From Bactericera cockerelli (taxonomy: Eukaryota; Arthropoda; Insecta; Hemiptera; Triozidae): a stretch of DNA of 64,000 bases. Below, piece after piece: positions 20,301 to 33,307 of this stretch; within the stretch, counting starts at the first letter, position 1; each line of letters opens with the position of its first letter. The stretch covers positions 20,786,668-20,850,667 of the forward strand of contig CM044960.1 in NCBI GenBank assembly GCA_024516035.1. The letters run 5' to 3'. A program made the position numbers and the translations under genes. Under the pieces are notes generated by a model, which searched no databases, had not been told where the DNA came from, and was given only the letters and a program-made list of their open reading frames with translations.

Positions 20301-21866
20301 CTTTCACAAGCTACTACGTTCGTTTTCCTCCAAATACTTTTCTCAAACCCAGAAACATCACATCCTTTTCCCCTGAACCTCCTCTTTCAATCAGTATCTT
20401 TGCTGTCAGCTCCACCGAATAATCAGACGTGCCTGGGATGATGAAACGCCACGTGGGCCTTTGTTTCAAACTTCTCCCTCCCCCATGCTTTTATATCAAG
20501 AAAATACTGCAATAATATTTTCCACTATTTGTTTACTCTCTCTCTTCATTTCCAATTCATGCCGAATAACAGAACAATAAACACAATTTCACTGTCTCTT
20601 CCCTACTTTTTATTCCTCTCGTTATTCGTTGATTTTACATTCTGACTATTGTTTCTAATAGATAACACTAGGATACTAAATTACTAATACATAAAAGTTC
20701 ACTTTCTTCAAAACGTACGAATTTACTTCAAGTTGTTTCAAGATCTTTTGTTTTTATACACAGCAATAATCATAGTTTTTAAAGAAACTGTGAACTCGAA
20801 CAATGAACGATTTAAGGATACCTACAAACTTATCGTGTTCTAAAATATATTACATTTTATAACCCTTAGTCAGACGGTAAACTCCTCCTGGTAGATATGT
20901 ATGTCAAAGACGGCACAAGACGCGTTCTAGACCAAGTTGCATGGAATGCATTCTTCCAAAACATAAATAGTTAAACTGTAGATGCAACAAAGGAGTGTGG
21001 TGAGACAAGGGGGGGGCTGGTTTTGTATAAGAAGGCAGCAGGTACGGTAAAGCCTCTAATGTGGCAATTTCCCCAAGACAGCCGCGATTTCACTGTAGGG
21101 CTGCGAGGCGCTCAAGTGTGAAATAGACTTCCCCGCTACTTCACAGCAAACCCCGGTAAATTAAATTGACTTTTCCTTCCTTCAGAGCGGAGGAGATGAA
21201 GATCATATCATCCAAGGGATTTTTCTGTGCCCAACTCGAGCCCTCAGGCTTAATCAACAGAGACTGGAGGAATTGGATACTATTAGCGCCAGCAAATTAC
21301 CATTAGACAAGCTCTTAGATGTTCCTGGACCAAGCCACAAATAATATCTATACAAAAACTAACATGGGAATTTAACAAAGTACCAAAACTACTGATACGG
21401 TTTGAAATATGGACCCGTAATTTTGTGCACATTTCTTCGATTAAATTCAACCTAATCTTCAAATTAAAGGGAACACAATGAGTACGAAAAATATTCAGCT
21501 CTGTCAAATAAGGTTGCACTAAAACAAGTACAGATTACTTCATGTGTTCTCGGGTACAACAACAACCCCTCCTGTTTGGAGGTTGGGCATGGGACAGGGA
21601 TAATCCTGTAAAGAAAATATTGCTTCGAGAACCATGAATGGAATAAGTGTCTGGAATAACGGCGTTAATTTTTACAACTTTTCAGGAGAAGGGTTTAAAC
21701 ATGGAAATAGCTTTTTTTTATTTTCTTTTTTAAAGGAATATCAAATAATATTTATTTTACTATCTATCAAACAAGTCAACCAACTCATCTCCCTGGGGCA
21801 CACAGGCCACACGTGTGGCCTCATTTCTTCTTTGAATAGCTAGGCTCATTTTTTGTGATAGAAAGA

Positions 21867-21957
21867 AACTTGCTCTACCATCACCTGATTTTTCAACTAG
21901 CCTTGACCCCAACTTGCTCTACCATCACCTGATTTTTCAACCAGCCTTGACCCCAAC
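21867..21957. repeat. 44-bp tandem duplication
   Basis: The segment starting aacttgctctaccatcacct is repeated twice with a 44-bp period and one C/T difference, at the truncated 3' end of the retroelement-like frame at 21897-22175. Confidence 0.9.
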
Positions 21958-22175
21958 ACGTTCACCAAGCTTTTTGCTTCAGCTCCCAACGAACCCCATG
22001 TCTCTACAGAAAAGGGGATGAAAATGTATCCATTGTTTTCCAATTCACTGTAGGTTCTGTGCTTCTTCAGAGCTGCAATTTCAGCTGCAGATCCAGGATA
22101 TTGGACAGTTCTACTTATGTAACTTGACGTTGCGTCACATGTTGCGTCCCAGATCATATGTTGACCTCGTGACAA
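21897..22175 (-). pseudogene. Retroelement ORF fragment (C-terminal region)
   Basis: This is a 92-residue open frame. Recognisable pieces are MIWDATCDATSSYIS, KHRTYSELENNGYIFIPFSV and ETWGSLGAEAKSLVNVLG. The order WDATC-D, YS.L...YIFIPF.VET.G..G.EA..L...LG.RL resembles a tail region often found downstream of reverse transcriptase in animal retroelement proteins. The usual following residues are absent because the 44-bp duplication runs the frame into a stop. There is no reverse transcriptase nearby, so it is a dead fragment. The family assignment is from memory of similar proteins and only moderately sure. Confidence 0.6.
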
Positions 22176-23963
22176 AGGGATGATTGTTAGGCCAATAAAT
22201 TAGAAGTAGGGAAGTAGCTTAATATTTCACACATATTAAATTAGAAAATGTGCAAGCCTCAAACATGAAGGTACGAGAAGCAATGACTGTCAAATTTATG
22301 CACGAAAGAGTATGATGGTTTGTGGAGGTTTTGGGTAATAACGCCTGTTACCTATAATTCAGAAGAGAATAATGTTGAGGCCACGCGGATCACATCTGAT
22401 CAAGCCTTGTCTCTGTAATAACTCTATAACCAAACTAGAAGTCAGTAGTAGGTTACTCTATCCGGTGGAAAAGTTATATATTATTCCAGTTATATCTAAG
22501 AATTTTAGTGAGATATTATTGGTTTTGAAAAGTCTTTTATTGCAAAAGGGAAGAATTGAGAATCGTTTTTGACATCATTAACATAAAGAGTTATGCCTGA
22601 ATTGTGAATTTAAAGACACATAAGAGCAAATTACCAGAACCTAAATATAGGAACTTGAAAAAAGATTTTTATTATAAATTAAAGTTGAAAGAGATGTACA
22701 TGAAGAAACAAGTAGAGGGTATCTTGGGGAAGAAATACAGAAAGAAAACCAGTATGAAAGTTTTGAATAAACAAGAAATTCAGAGAATTGGTGGCTCTAG
22801 GAGAAGGAAGAGAGGGAGATATGAGAGAGGGAAAAGCGTGAGGTATGAGAGGAAAAAGAAAGGAAAACAAGAAAAGACAAGCAAAAGTTTAAAATTCAAA
22901 TAAAAAGCAATTAAAAACATTATTTTTCTTTTTTCTCCTACCCAAGCCCTTTCTCTAATATAGAATTCAAAAATATTCTCATTATTCAGTGTAACTTTTT
23001 TATATTATTATTAAAGTCATATATAACCTTAACTGAGGATGTAATAAAAGCAAGACAAGAAAAGATGTAGAAGGAAAAAAAGGGAATATTCAGTGTCGAC
23101 TTAAATCTGCTGATTACCAGGATCGAGATCATAAACTATTGATTATAACGTACCGAAAAAGAAAGAAAAAAAAGTAATTGTTATTTTTTAGCTATGTACC
23201 TAACTTCGGCGGAATTTTGCTACGTCACCGAAGTTGGAATTCCGGCCAAGGATCAAACATGATTTGAACATTTAAAAAAGAAAAATTCACTGCAATTTTT
23301 GTAAAGCTGTTTTGAGTATTTTTAAGCCGAAAAGGATAATGTACAGAATGTGGGAGAGAAAGAGAGAACTAACAAGAAAGAAAATGGGATTTTCAGTGTT
23401 TTCTATGTAGGTAGTGAAACTATAAAATAATGAAATGACCAAGTGGGATAATAGCAGAGGGGAGTGGAAGAGTTCAAGACGTTCTTGCTTTAATTCATTG
23501 TTATTGCCCCTTGTGTCGTAAATTATACAGAGCTTTAGGTTCAATGGTTCTGGCTCCAAGAGAAGATAAGGGAGACAAGGAAAGAAAAAATAATAACGAG
23601 GGTTTTATTGCCATTTAATGGGACTCGAATGGGATTTTTTCTCTACGAAAACGACACAAGAGAAGAAAGATATTTCCGTAAGTAGTTAGTGTAAGTGCTC
23701 TGGGATGATGGAATTAACTCACTAGTATTGGGTAAATAGTTTTCACTTTCACAATCTCATTATTTCTCTCGCTTTCTCTTAAAGTTTAAATTTATAATCA
23801 ATTAATTTCCGCATCGTTCTAAATCGCTTACTTGGTCATCATGGTTCCAAGATTTCTGTACCAATGTTTCCTCAAACAAGTTATACAAAAAGAGGAGGAA
23901 AATTCAAGAAACAAAGAAAATGGAGAAGTAGAATCTGATCCAGGAGCCAAACACACATTCATT

Positions 23964-24277
23964 GTATGTATATGTATGTACGAATTTCTTTGTGGTGAAG
24001 CACAAGGCCTCTTCACAATTTTTGTGGGTAGCGCAGCATTACTAAGAGCCTCCTTTACATTTCGAATTATTCTATTACATTAATTTCTTTTTACTCTGGT
24101 AATGCCGCCACTGGTCGTTACTCATACAAGTAACTACTCATTTTTCCTCACGAGGTATGAGTGGACCCCGAACATCCAAGTACAGAGCAGAAAAAATCCT
24201 CCCCCGCTGGGAATCGAACCCAGGTCACCATGTGTGCAATGCCTAGCGCGCTAACTCGCTCTGCCACAGTGACTACT
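23964..24277 (-). mobile_element. tRNA-derived SINE (family 2), full length
   Basis: Minus-strand head tagtagtcactgtggcagag with gttagcgcgctagg, and B box gggttcgattccc. A 14-bp target duplication, aacacacattcatt, flanks it at 23950-23963 and 24278-24291. The intact TSD makes it the reference copy for the family. Confidence 0.92.
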
Positions 24278-24870
24278 AACACACATTCATTATCTTGTCT
24301 GAAATAACCACGCCAAGTGTCACGGGTGTGAATCAAACTATTCTTTTCTCTCGCTGACTAAGGAAGAAAATCTTGCGCAAGTAGCAATGTAAAAATAAAG
24401 GCCTTCAAAATTTGCCAGTTCAATAGACAATAAAAGCATATTCGGAAAATCGACTTTAAAAATTATTATTATTATCATAACAATTGCATGAAATATTCAC
24501 AAAGCCGTTTCAAAAAGATTTATTCCCAAATGATCATTAGTATCATTACTATAATGAGCTTTCGCCTACACTGAAATTTTTTAACAAATTAAAAACAAAA
24601 TTTTGATGAAAAAATCATCAAATTTCAAATCTGACACGCCAGAAATTCGAAGAATTTTGTTTTAATTTCAAAATGAAATCAACACTACACAAGTACACAT
24701 TATAGGGTGAAATATTTTCAATATCATCGCGTTATTGCTTCCCTTCTTGCGTGAAGTTGTAATGAGGACGAGGGAGAAAGAGACACCTCTTTGTCTAGCA
24801 GCTTATTATTGAACAATTTTTCAGTTCACTCTCTACTAGCATTGCAAAAAACGGTAACACTAGTTGAAGT

Positions 24871-25019
24871 TGACGTGATCATATTTGTGTTAATCACTTT
24901 CGTAATATCACAACTACTCAAACACGCTTTACTAAATCTACCCAGAATTTCGGGACTTGAGCCACCGACCTCCAGCTTACAAGTCCGCCGCCTTATCTAT
25001 CAAGCTACTGAGGTCGGTA
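24871..25019 (-). mobile_element. tRNA-derived SINE (family 1)
   Basis: Same organisation as the copy at 68-226: body with gtgttaatcactttcgtaat on the plus strand, then the inverted head with agtccgccgccttat and caagctactgaggtcgg. Confidence 0.85.
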
Positions 25020-26144
25020 ACTGTACAACTATTTTTTTATTGAACAAAAGTCATGTTTATCCTCAATAATGATTAACTGGAAATAATTTTAATAACCAAG
25101 TTCACAGTAGCAATACTCGGTAAAATTCCTTAAGGTTTCACAGTTCCTCTCTGATCTTCAGCTACTCTGATTACCCTTGTCTTCTGACATGCCCCGCCTC
25201 ATCTCTATTTGTACTGCAAAACCTCTCAACAGCGTGTTTCCTACCACTACTTAGCGTGCTTTCTCCTAATGAGGCTAATAAGCTTAAGTCAACACAGAGC
25301 TGTGAGTCAGGGAGAGCTCTCCCATGCTTCATTCCTTGAGTTTACTGTTGAAGAGCGAGAGGGAGAAATAAATATTCTACTCCAAATATTATGCCTAACT
25401 TCTATTTTACATTTCACACATCTCTATTTTTGAGTTTGCCATAGATAAGGCATGGCCGGGGTATGTTGGTCTAAAAGTCTATCTTGGTATAGACCATTGT
25501 TATCGTGACAGTTTAAAGCTTTCCTCAATCAAGATTTTCTTAAACTCAGCAAACTGCTGGTTTGATGCCTGTTTGAATTCCCCTCAGTTGGGATAAATAT
25601 ATCCCACTACTCTCATTTTATGATATCTTATTTGATGAAATATTTTGTTTAAAAAAAAGATTATGTCACAATCTTATTTAAATGTTTTATTGTAAGCAAA
25701 GTTTGTCTGCTAAAAGTATGTTTGTATTTGTAAGCAAAGTTTGTCTGCTAGTTATGTTACACAATGCTCTCCTTGCTCTAAAACTACAAATACTGAAAGG
25801 TGCCATGATATGCACTAACTATATGAGGTGACTACCAAGAAAAGAGTATCTGAAATTATTCGCCTCAGATATTCCACGTGCCTTTAGGCGTCGAATGTTC
25901 ATATATAAATGTCACCTTAGCTAGGTGAGAGGTATGGAGGTCTAAGAGGGCGAGGGGAGAGACTGTCACTTGTTCTTCCAGAACAGTTCAGATTTGTTTC
26001 AAATTCGGAAGGGTGGCAAAAAACTTTCCTAATAAGTGTCAAAAAAGAGAAAAGAGTTGAGAAAGTATGTTGGTTGTTTATGATGGTAAAAAATGAATGC
26101 AATGTCACTCGCTAGGTATACTGTTTCCTCATTTCAAAGATCCA

Positions 26145-26220
26145 GGTAGCGTTGGCGAGAGCAGTGATTTACTGCTGTAAAAGTTAGGAAGGTGGGTTCG
26201 AAGAGTAAGTCCCATCCTGT
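26145..26220 (+). mobile_element. Possible SINE head, degenerate
   Basis: The stretch gtagcgttggcgagagcagt...ggtgggttcgaag resembles A-box and B-box spacing of a tRNA-like head, but it does not fold as a full tRNA and no body can be recognised. Confidence 0.3.
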
Positions 26221-27028
26221 TAAATCATGACCTATGTGTATATTCTACCACTATAGTTGTATACATATACACCGTAGTTATAGCGTGCTCCTTATACACT
26301 TTTACCGCGACGTCTAAATACTATTAGATAGTCTGAGTGGAGAGTTCCAGTAAAATACACCAAATTACATAACTGACTGTAAAAGCGTGATCCTCATATC
26401 TACCAATAATTCTCATGAGAAGTCCGTTGTTAGAAATATCTTTGGAAAATATTAAAGAAAAGTAAACAGGAGTGCTATGCAGATACATATGAGAGTGGAG
26501 TGTCTGACCGAGAACCACATACGAAACAGCAGGATGAGAATTTTTCTTCAAATTTCCGACCCACTCTCTGAGGAAACTAATCCGACCATACGCTGCTCCA
26601 CCAAAAACATTTATTCCCAGTTTGGCCCATTTCCTTCAGATGATAGCATAAATTTCCCGTCTACACCTGTGCTTTCTTACCCTTCTCTAACACTTATACA
26701 AGGTTACAACTGGGGGCGGGTTATTTATGAACTCCCACCCATGTTTTATCACCGAGGGAGGGAAGAGAGGATATTTCCCGGTTTCCCTTTTTTACCCTCA
26801 TTTCCATCCACATCTTTTCCGTTTCTCCAACTTGTGCTTTTTTCATTAATTTATTCTATAATTTTACCCTCGCATCTCTTCTTCTTTTTCCGTGAAATTT
26901 TCGATGTAAATGAAAATTAAATTAGAAAAATGAAAAATTAGATTATTTAGAATTTAGCGAATTAGATAAAATAACACAGAACAAGTGAGAGAAAAAATAC
27001 GGAAACAAACTTAAATATAACGACCTAA

Positions 27029-27165
27029 GGGCCGAATTATAAAACAGGACTACAGCAAACATAAGCCAGACCGTCCCTCAAGTCAGCCTAGGCTGGGCTT
27101 TGATAGGTTGAAACTCAGACTCGAGTCTGGCTTATCTTTGTTTTTAATATTTTAGAATTCGACCC
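27029..27165. mobile_element. Tourist-like MITE, 137 bp, TAA target duplication
   Basis: The termini gggccgaattataaaac and ttttagaattcgaccc are inverted repeats, and the arms continue to aagccagac / gtctggctt. TAA flanks it at 27026-27028 and 27166-27168. A 3-bp TWA duplication and GGGCC-type ends suggest the PIF/Harbinger (Tourist) class. Confidence 0.75.
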
Positions 27166-27302
27166 TAAGCCCTGACTACAATGAGAGTGTGTGCATTGCA
27201 GACATATCTAATGTAAGCATCTAACCGTCTACACTCCGAAACTTTCAGTACTGGCTCAGTCTAAAAATTAATGACTTAAATTGATTTTTTTTTTTTTTTT
27301 TT

Positions 27303-27512
27303 AAGTTGTGTTTAACGTTTCTTTCAACTACATGGTCATATCACAACGGGGGTGTTACTCTCCATGCGCAGGAAATTCACAAACTACATTGACCTCACCC
27401 AGTTTGGATTGGGCCGGTATGCCAAGATCACGAAGTCTTCACCTCGCTGGACGTTGCTTAATTTCGGTGATACTTCGAGAACCGGTGCATTCAACGCGCC
27501 ATCGCCTTAGAT
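27303..27512 (-). mobile_element. SINE-body repeat (family 4)
   Basis: Closely similar to 9130-9345: acatggtcatatcacaacgg, gacctcacccag, cctcgctggacgttgcttaa. The 82-residue frame over it is not a gene. Confidence 0.72.
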
Positions 27513-30500
27513 ATCATTATATTCTATTTAAATATAGAATGTGGGGTCAGTTATAGAAAGAATACAAAAATACACTGCTTCGAGAGAAGAGAAGAAAAAG
27601 TATCAAAAGAAATTTTTAGAGGCCTGAGGGCTACAGTAGTAAAGTATTTTTTACAGTCTTAAAATTGAATAATTTGAAATAAAAATCTCTTCAAAGAGAT
27701 ATTCTTTTTTCAGACTGAAGCTACGTATTGTAAATTTCAGAAAATAAAATAATGTAATATATTTCATTTCACATTGCATATTTGAAAATTATCAGGCGTA
27801 CATACAAAAGAAGATATTTGTTAATTGTGTTCTTGAAGTAGTACTAAAATTCGTAAAATATTAAAGAATATGAAACTTTTTACTCAGGAACAAAAAAAAA
27901 TATTTTGACATTAGAAAACCCCAAAGACTCACGAGCTCAAGCCACAGGCAGGATCCGTCCTTCAGTTGAGCTCACTAATCCTGGCAGTGACAGACCCCTC
28001 ACCCCCCTACCCACCCACTGAGAATTTTCTTTTCAAAAATAGAACATAGAACTGTCAAATACAAAAAATATTTTTTTCAAATGATAAGGCTATCAGTGAA
28101 CTGTCTGTGTTTTTCTTCTTCCGCATTTTGTATCGGGGCAGTTCTGTTGTGTGTCATATAAAGTGAGGGGATATATCTTCATTCCGTGTCTGTCAAATGA
28201 AATTATTTTAAAACTTACTACAGTATCCGCGATAACTTTTATATCTGAGAGTTCCTTGTAATAATGTAGATTCGTGAGAACAGCTCTAAAAGCTACATAC
28301 TTGAATAGAATAATGGGACTTTGTACACAACATGTTATAAATTAATGAATATTTTTGAAATTATTTACTGTAGATTTTTTTATAACGAACAGTTACTTGC
28401 GATACCTATCTATAAAGTTAAATTATTATTATTATTATTTTTTTAAACATATTCACAACTTAAGTTGTAGCTTTATTTATTTCAATTGAATGTACTCGAA
28501 AGTAATTTAGCACGATTGCTCAAACTTTTCAAGATTTATGGCAAGATAAGATTTATGGTCGATAATAGTTATTCTATTACCTTATATTATAAAATAAAAT
28601 AAGTCAGCTCTGGCACTTCAGCCTCCGCTTAGCAAGCAAGGGACCTGGACTAACATCCATAAGGAAAACAGATTGCCTTACCATCGACTCAGAATGTAAC
28701 CAAGTGTTTGTGAGCTAAGGAACAGTTTCACAAGACCGCCGCGCCTCCCACAACAGCAACTAATTAGAGGAAGCTGCGAGCAGCGGATTCGGTGGAAACT
28801 ATTCTCAACAATTTTCATTAAAAACTTGTAGACACGAGCAACGGGACTTGAGATGAAAACTTACAGTGAAAAGTTCTTGTCTTGAAGAGGGGTTTTCCAA
28901 TGGGAATTTTCCTCACCCGGACGCTACTGGGCCGGGCGAGGTCCGCCCACAGAGCTACCACATGTTGAGAGAGAGACAGCTACATTGAACACACTCAAAA
29001 TTAGGAGGAGGCTGATAGCCTCTGAGTTTGGTAATGAAGAGCCCTCAGCGAGGTAATTGAGAACATTGAGATCAAAAGAGTGTCAGGTGATGGATGAGAG
29101 CAGCCCGTAATGTTGCAGGCTGGGTGAGGGGCAGTGCAAGCACTTCATCCGTACTAATGTACACTCAACAGTATATCACGGAGAGCCCGCCGCATCCTTA
29201 ATATCACCCCCCCCCCCTAATCCTTGAATTATCTCTCCCTTCTCTAATTTCTCGCGATGCCGTGAGGAACGAATCCTTCAAAATTAAAACATTCTATAGA
29301 TATCAAGAACGAAGAAAAGCTCTAGATTTTACTTTGTGGGGAACACCTTCAGAAGTCTCTTTTTTTTATTTCCGTGTTATAGGTGGCTAAGGGGTTTGCG
29401 TATTTGCAGGTAGCGTGTTTGGTTCTTATCTATGGCTAATTGTATGGCAAATCTTTTTCATAAAAGATTAAATATTTCCAATTATATCTTTTTCCTTCTG
29501 GCTTCCTTCTATCTTTTTTTTTCTTCCCAGGATAATGATCTCAAAAGCCTATCTGTTAATCTGAAGAAGTACAAACATGGGTGGATAAACAGATACTTCA
29601 CGCCGTGTCACTCACTTGCCACAAGCAAATGCCTCCATTTACATAATGCTGGGGAAGTAAGGGAAGAATAGAGCAAGAAATCTATTAATCAAGGATTACT
29701 TACATCAACGAAAAAGAATTTGTAGATGTAAATAATGATGGTGGTATCAATAACAGGTCTTGTTCTTCGTTATGTAGATGTTCTATGATAAGGTAATGCT
29801 GCCATCCAACCTATTGCATTCACTTGATAAATTACCACGGGTAAATGAGTTACAAGCTATAGAAGGTTAGGTAATATAGAAGACTAAATATTTTTGAGAA
29901 AAAAACAGATGACATACTGGTTCTTGTCTTTCAAAATATGGTAATTTTTTAATTACTGTATTTGTTGAACATCGTTTTTTTTTTATCCTTACTATAAACC
30001 TGTCGAAACAACTCACTCCCAACAATAATGCAAGTGATAAAAAATGATAGATTCCCGATTATTTTGCTGACGCCGCTATTGAAATGCTGATGAGGGCTCT
30101 AAAATTGCTCGTCAAATTTGATTGGCATCTATTTTAGCTTAACTATTGTTGTCATCAAATATTGAACACCTCCCCTCCTCCGCTCCCCTGCGTCACGTTT
30201 TATTAATCATGGCAGACGAAAATAAACGAAGGTCGGGGACTAGTACGTGACAGATAAAATTTTCAAATTCTTATCTACTGGGTGGTTTGGAAAGGTGGCC
30301 CTTTAAGTAGAGGGTTTATGTGAGTATAATATTAAATTGTTGACCGAACGAAATGAGTGTCTTGGAAGACAAAAGACGATGAACAGGATAAAAACAGAAC
30401 AAGCTTACGACCCTGCTCTGTTATTTCAACATGAAACAATGCTCGGCCTACTGGAACACAATGGGCTAAATCCACCCCCAGAATATCAATTACAGGGGTG

Positions 30501-31335
30501 TGAGTGAGAGCCCATAAACCCTTCGACTTAATTTAAACAACTCGTCATCTTCCTCTCTCCTCCTCAACTTCATTACCAAAACAACCAAGATGCTGATTTT
30601 CAGTTTTTGGCTTTTCACTTTTTCCAAGCACAGAAAATTTACATTCTTAATTCCGATTTGCCTCAACACCCCCTTCCATTGCTTCATGTCTCCCTCTAAC
30701 CATTATGTCTAGATCTTTCCTATTTTCTCGAATTTTGGCTCTTTTTCAAAAAACTCTCAAAAAAACCCTTCCTCCTTCCTAAGCTATCGGGTTGGCTGCG
30801 CACTTGAATTGAAGATTATGGAAATGACTTCCCCCTCTATCTTCACTAACATAATTTTCGTTTTGGGCATGAAAATGAATGCTCTCTCTTAAAAATCTGG
30901 TTTTGACGGGTTGGAGCTAATATTGTTCCTTCTCGATTGTTAAATATAAGAAATATAGGCTTCAAAAATTCTCTTTATTTAAAATAGAGGGAACATTTTA
31001 GTTATTTTAAGGCCTGAAACCTGAAACAAGGATTAAAATTACTAGGAAAGAATAATGAGAGAATAGGTTAAAATAGTGAGTGTTTCTCTTAAAAGTATGA
31101 AAATAGCTTCGTAATATAGGTCAGCGTTATATGGAGTACGAAAAAGTCTAATAAAGTCAACTTTTTTATTTTATATTACCTATGAGGTATACAAAGTATT
31201 GTTTTCTGTCGGTTTTTTCGAAATTGAGCTGATAACATTTATGGACGAATCAGAATCTCCTGATTTCAAAAAGTAGTTTTTATCAAATGGTCCCGTTCCT
31301 AGGTATGTGTGTGTGTATAAAAAATATCTCAAGAA

Positions 31336-31574
31336 TCTTAATATATAAATGTCAAAGTCACTGACTGACTGACCACTGACTAATCATCGCTCTACAGCCC
31401 AAACCGTAAGTCCTAGGAAGCTGAAATTTGGTAGGTAGCTTTGTCTTATAGTCTAGATGTGCAATAAGACGGGATTTTTCGAAACTCCCACTACAACACC
31501 TGCCATTGGCGAAAAAGGACTTTTTGCTTTCACGGCCATGCCTCGGCCTCGCAAAGCGGGCGACAGCCCGCTAG
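31336..31574 (+). mobile_element. Non-autonomous Helitron, 239 bp
   Basis: It starts TCTTAATATATAAATG after A31335 and ends with hairpin gcgggc-gaca-gcccgc and CTAG before T31575. It is closely similar to the copy at 5482-5699 on the other strand. The paired 64- and 69-residue frames across it are artefacts. Confidence 0.92.
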
Positions 31575-32274
31575 TAACGTATAACGATGAAATTTGGCAT
31601 GGCATTAGCTGCATGGTCCTAATAGTACGTAGACCCGGAACAATTTCATAAAAATCCGCCATTTTGTTTTTTGGTTATATCTCGAGAAAAAATAAAAATT
31701 CAAATAGGTATCTCGTTGTCGAAAAATTAATAGAATAAAATCGTCTGTAATGGTGGTTGATCTAACACACAATTTACATATTTCAAATATCAATTTCTGA
31801 CATTTTTGATATGGTCGATATTTTTTTGATAGGCCCGTGGGTAAATTTTTGCACAATAATGAAGTATGTGCAAATATCTCGTAAACGATAAGAGATGGAT
31901 TATTTTTAGTAAGAGTAGTATCGTTTTAAATGGTAATTTTACACATATTTTCGATGCTTTTAATATAGTTTTTTTGTTGACATTTTTGATAATTTAACCT
32001 GAGATTTATATGTTAATTTCTGATATAACTTCTCAATTGTAATAAGAAGCCGTGTAATATTCACACCAGTTTATTTATATTATTATGATGAGCAGTTGAG
32101 CACATAGATACGTTTACATACCTGTGCTATACGTTCATTATATTAATAAGTTCAACTCATTTCCTACCTTCCTCCTTGCCCAGGACTAATTAGTTTACAA
32201 TGAATAATGAAATAACATTAATTAAATGAACTTCAGTACAGTGAGTTAGAAGAGGTTAATAATATTAGAGCTCA

Positions 32275-32702
32275 TACAGGATGTCTCAAAGTCAAATCTT
32301 GGGTGGCACTTTCTTGGAGTGACAGTTGTAGAATCAGGTCCGTTTTATAGGAAATCCTAGTGAGTAGCGAGAAGTGGCCAATCTTTCATTGGGTGTTTGT
32401 AGAAACTGTGTGCCATAAAAAGTTAAATTAATGCTTTTAAAAGCCAATATTATAATATATAACTTATAATCATTGATTATGTATTATAGCTGATTTGCAG
32501 CATTTAAACGAGGCTGAAAAAACCATTACGGTTGAAAATGTTTATAGTAGACCCAAAATATAATATTAATAATTATTATTAATGATATTGTGAAAAGCAA
32601 GTGTTGTGGTAAACACAATTATAATTTCGAAGTCAATGAAATTGAATATCTTCAATCATTCATTTTCATCTGGCTGACTAGCATGTGGGACAGCCTGTAT
32701 GA
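32275..32702. mobile_element. Possible TA-flanked MITE
   Basis: The ends tacaggatgtctcaaagtc and gtgggacagcctgta are imperfect inverted repeats of the CAGG(G)TGTCCCA type common in mariner-like MITEs. The interior is AT-rich and non-coding. Confidence 0.4.
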
Positions 32703-33016
32703 TGAACAGCAGCCACTGACGAGTCGCTAACAATGGATTGATGAACTAGAGTTGATGAGAGGTTTCTGCGGAAAGTTTCCACGCTATGGAAAGCTCAAGT
32801 TATGAAGCAGAGCACAATGCCTCACAGAGATCAGCATTGTGGAGAATTCAAAACAAAAGAGTTTTCAATTCATAATTATAAAATTATTAATCATAATTTA
32901 ACTTTATCTGATAGCAGAGCAGCGATAGACAGGGTGAACCATTGAGAAGAGCACTGAGTGTGTCGGGACTGTCGGGGGATGACGAGGACATCCAGTCACG
33001 CTGGAAGAAGATTTCG
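32700..33016 (+). pseudogene. Candidate coding remnant of unknown gene
   Basis: The plus strand shows protein-like stretches in successive frames. They are YDEQQPLTSR, a TAA, then QWIDELELMR; after a +1 shift RFLRKVSTLWKAQVMKQS and TMPHRDQH. After about 90 bp of AT-rich sequence comes EPLRRALSVSGLSGDDEDIQ then SRWKKISM, stop. Base composition is visibly more GC-rich and codon-like than the surrounding intron. The 90-bp insert ends in acag and the last segment ends at a gtaaat that could be a donor, so this may be two decayed exons or a retrocopy with an insertion. I do not recognise the family. The stop and the frame shift argue against a working gene. Confidence 0.4.
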
Positions 33017-33307
33017 ATGTAAATAAATTTCAAGACGATATTGTATTGCACTTTGAAAAGTTTAGGATGTAAGTCTTGTCAGACAGGGAGAGAGCGGGGA
33101 TGCGAAGAACAGAGTGTAAGTAGAAAGTTGTGCAAAGTTAAATAGAAAACGAGTCCATCGTATGTAAATGAAATATAGATACGTGTACAGTTTTTAAGTA
33201 CGTGTGAAGACTGGGTAAATCTTTGTACAGCACGGGGCGGGTCGTACGTGCCGTCACGAGTAGGTACGTGAGCTCTACTACTGCCACACCTGATTCCCTG
33301 TACAGCA

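Noticed and set aside
26477..26920. 147-residue plus-strand frame, the longest in the window
   Set aside because: Low-complexity hydrophobic C-terminus, no domain, AT-rich intron composition and no support on the gene strand; likely chance.
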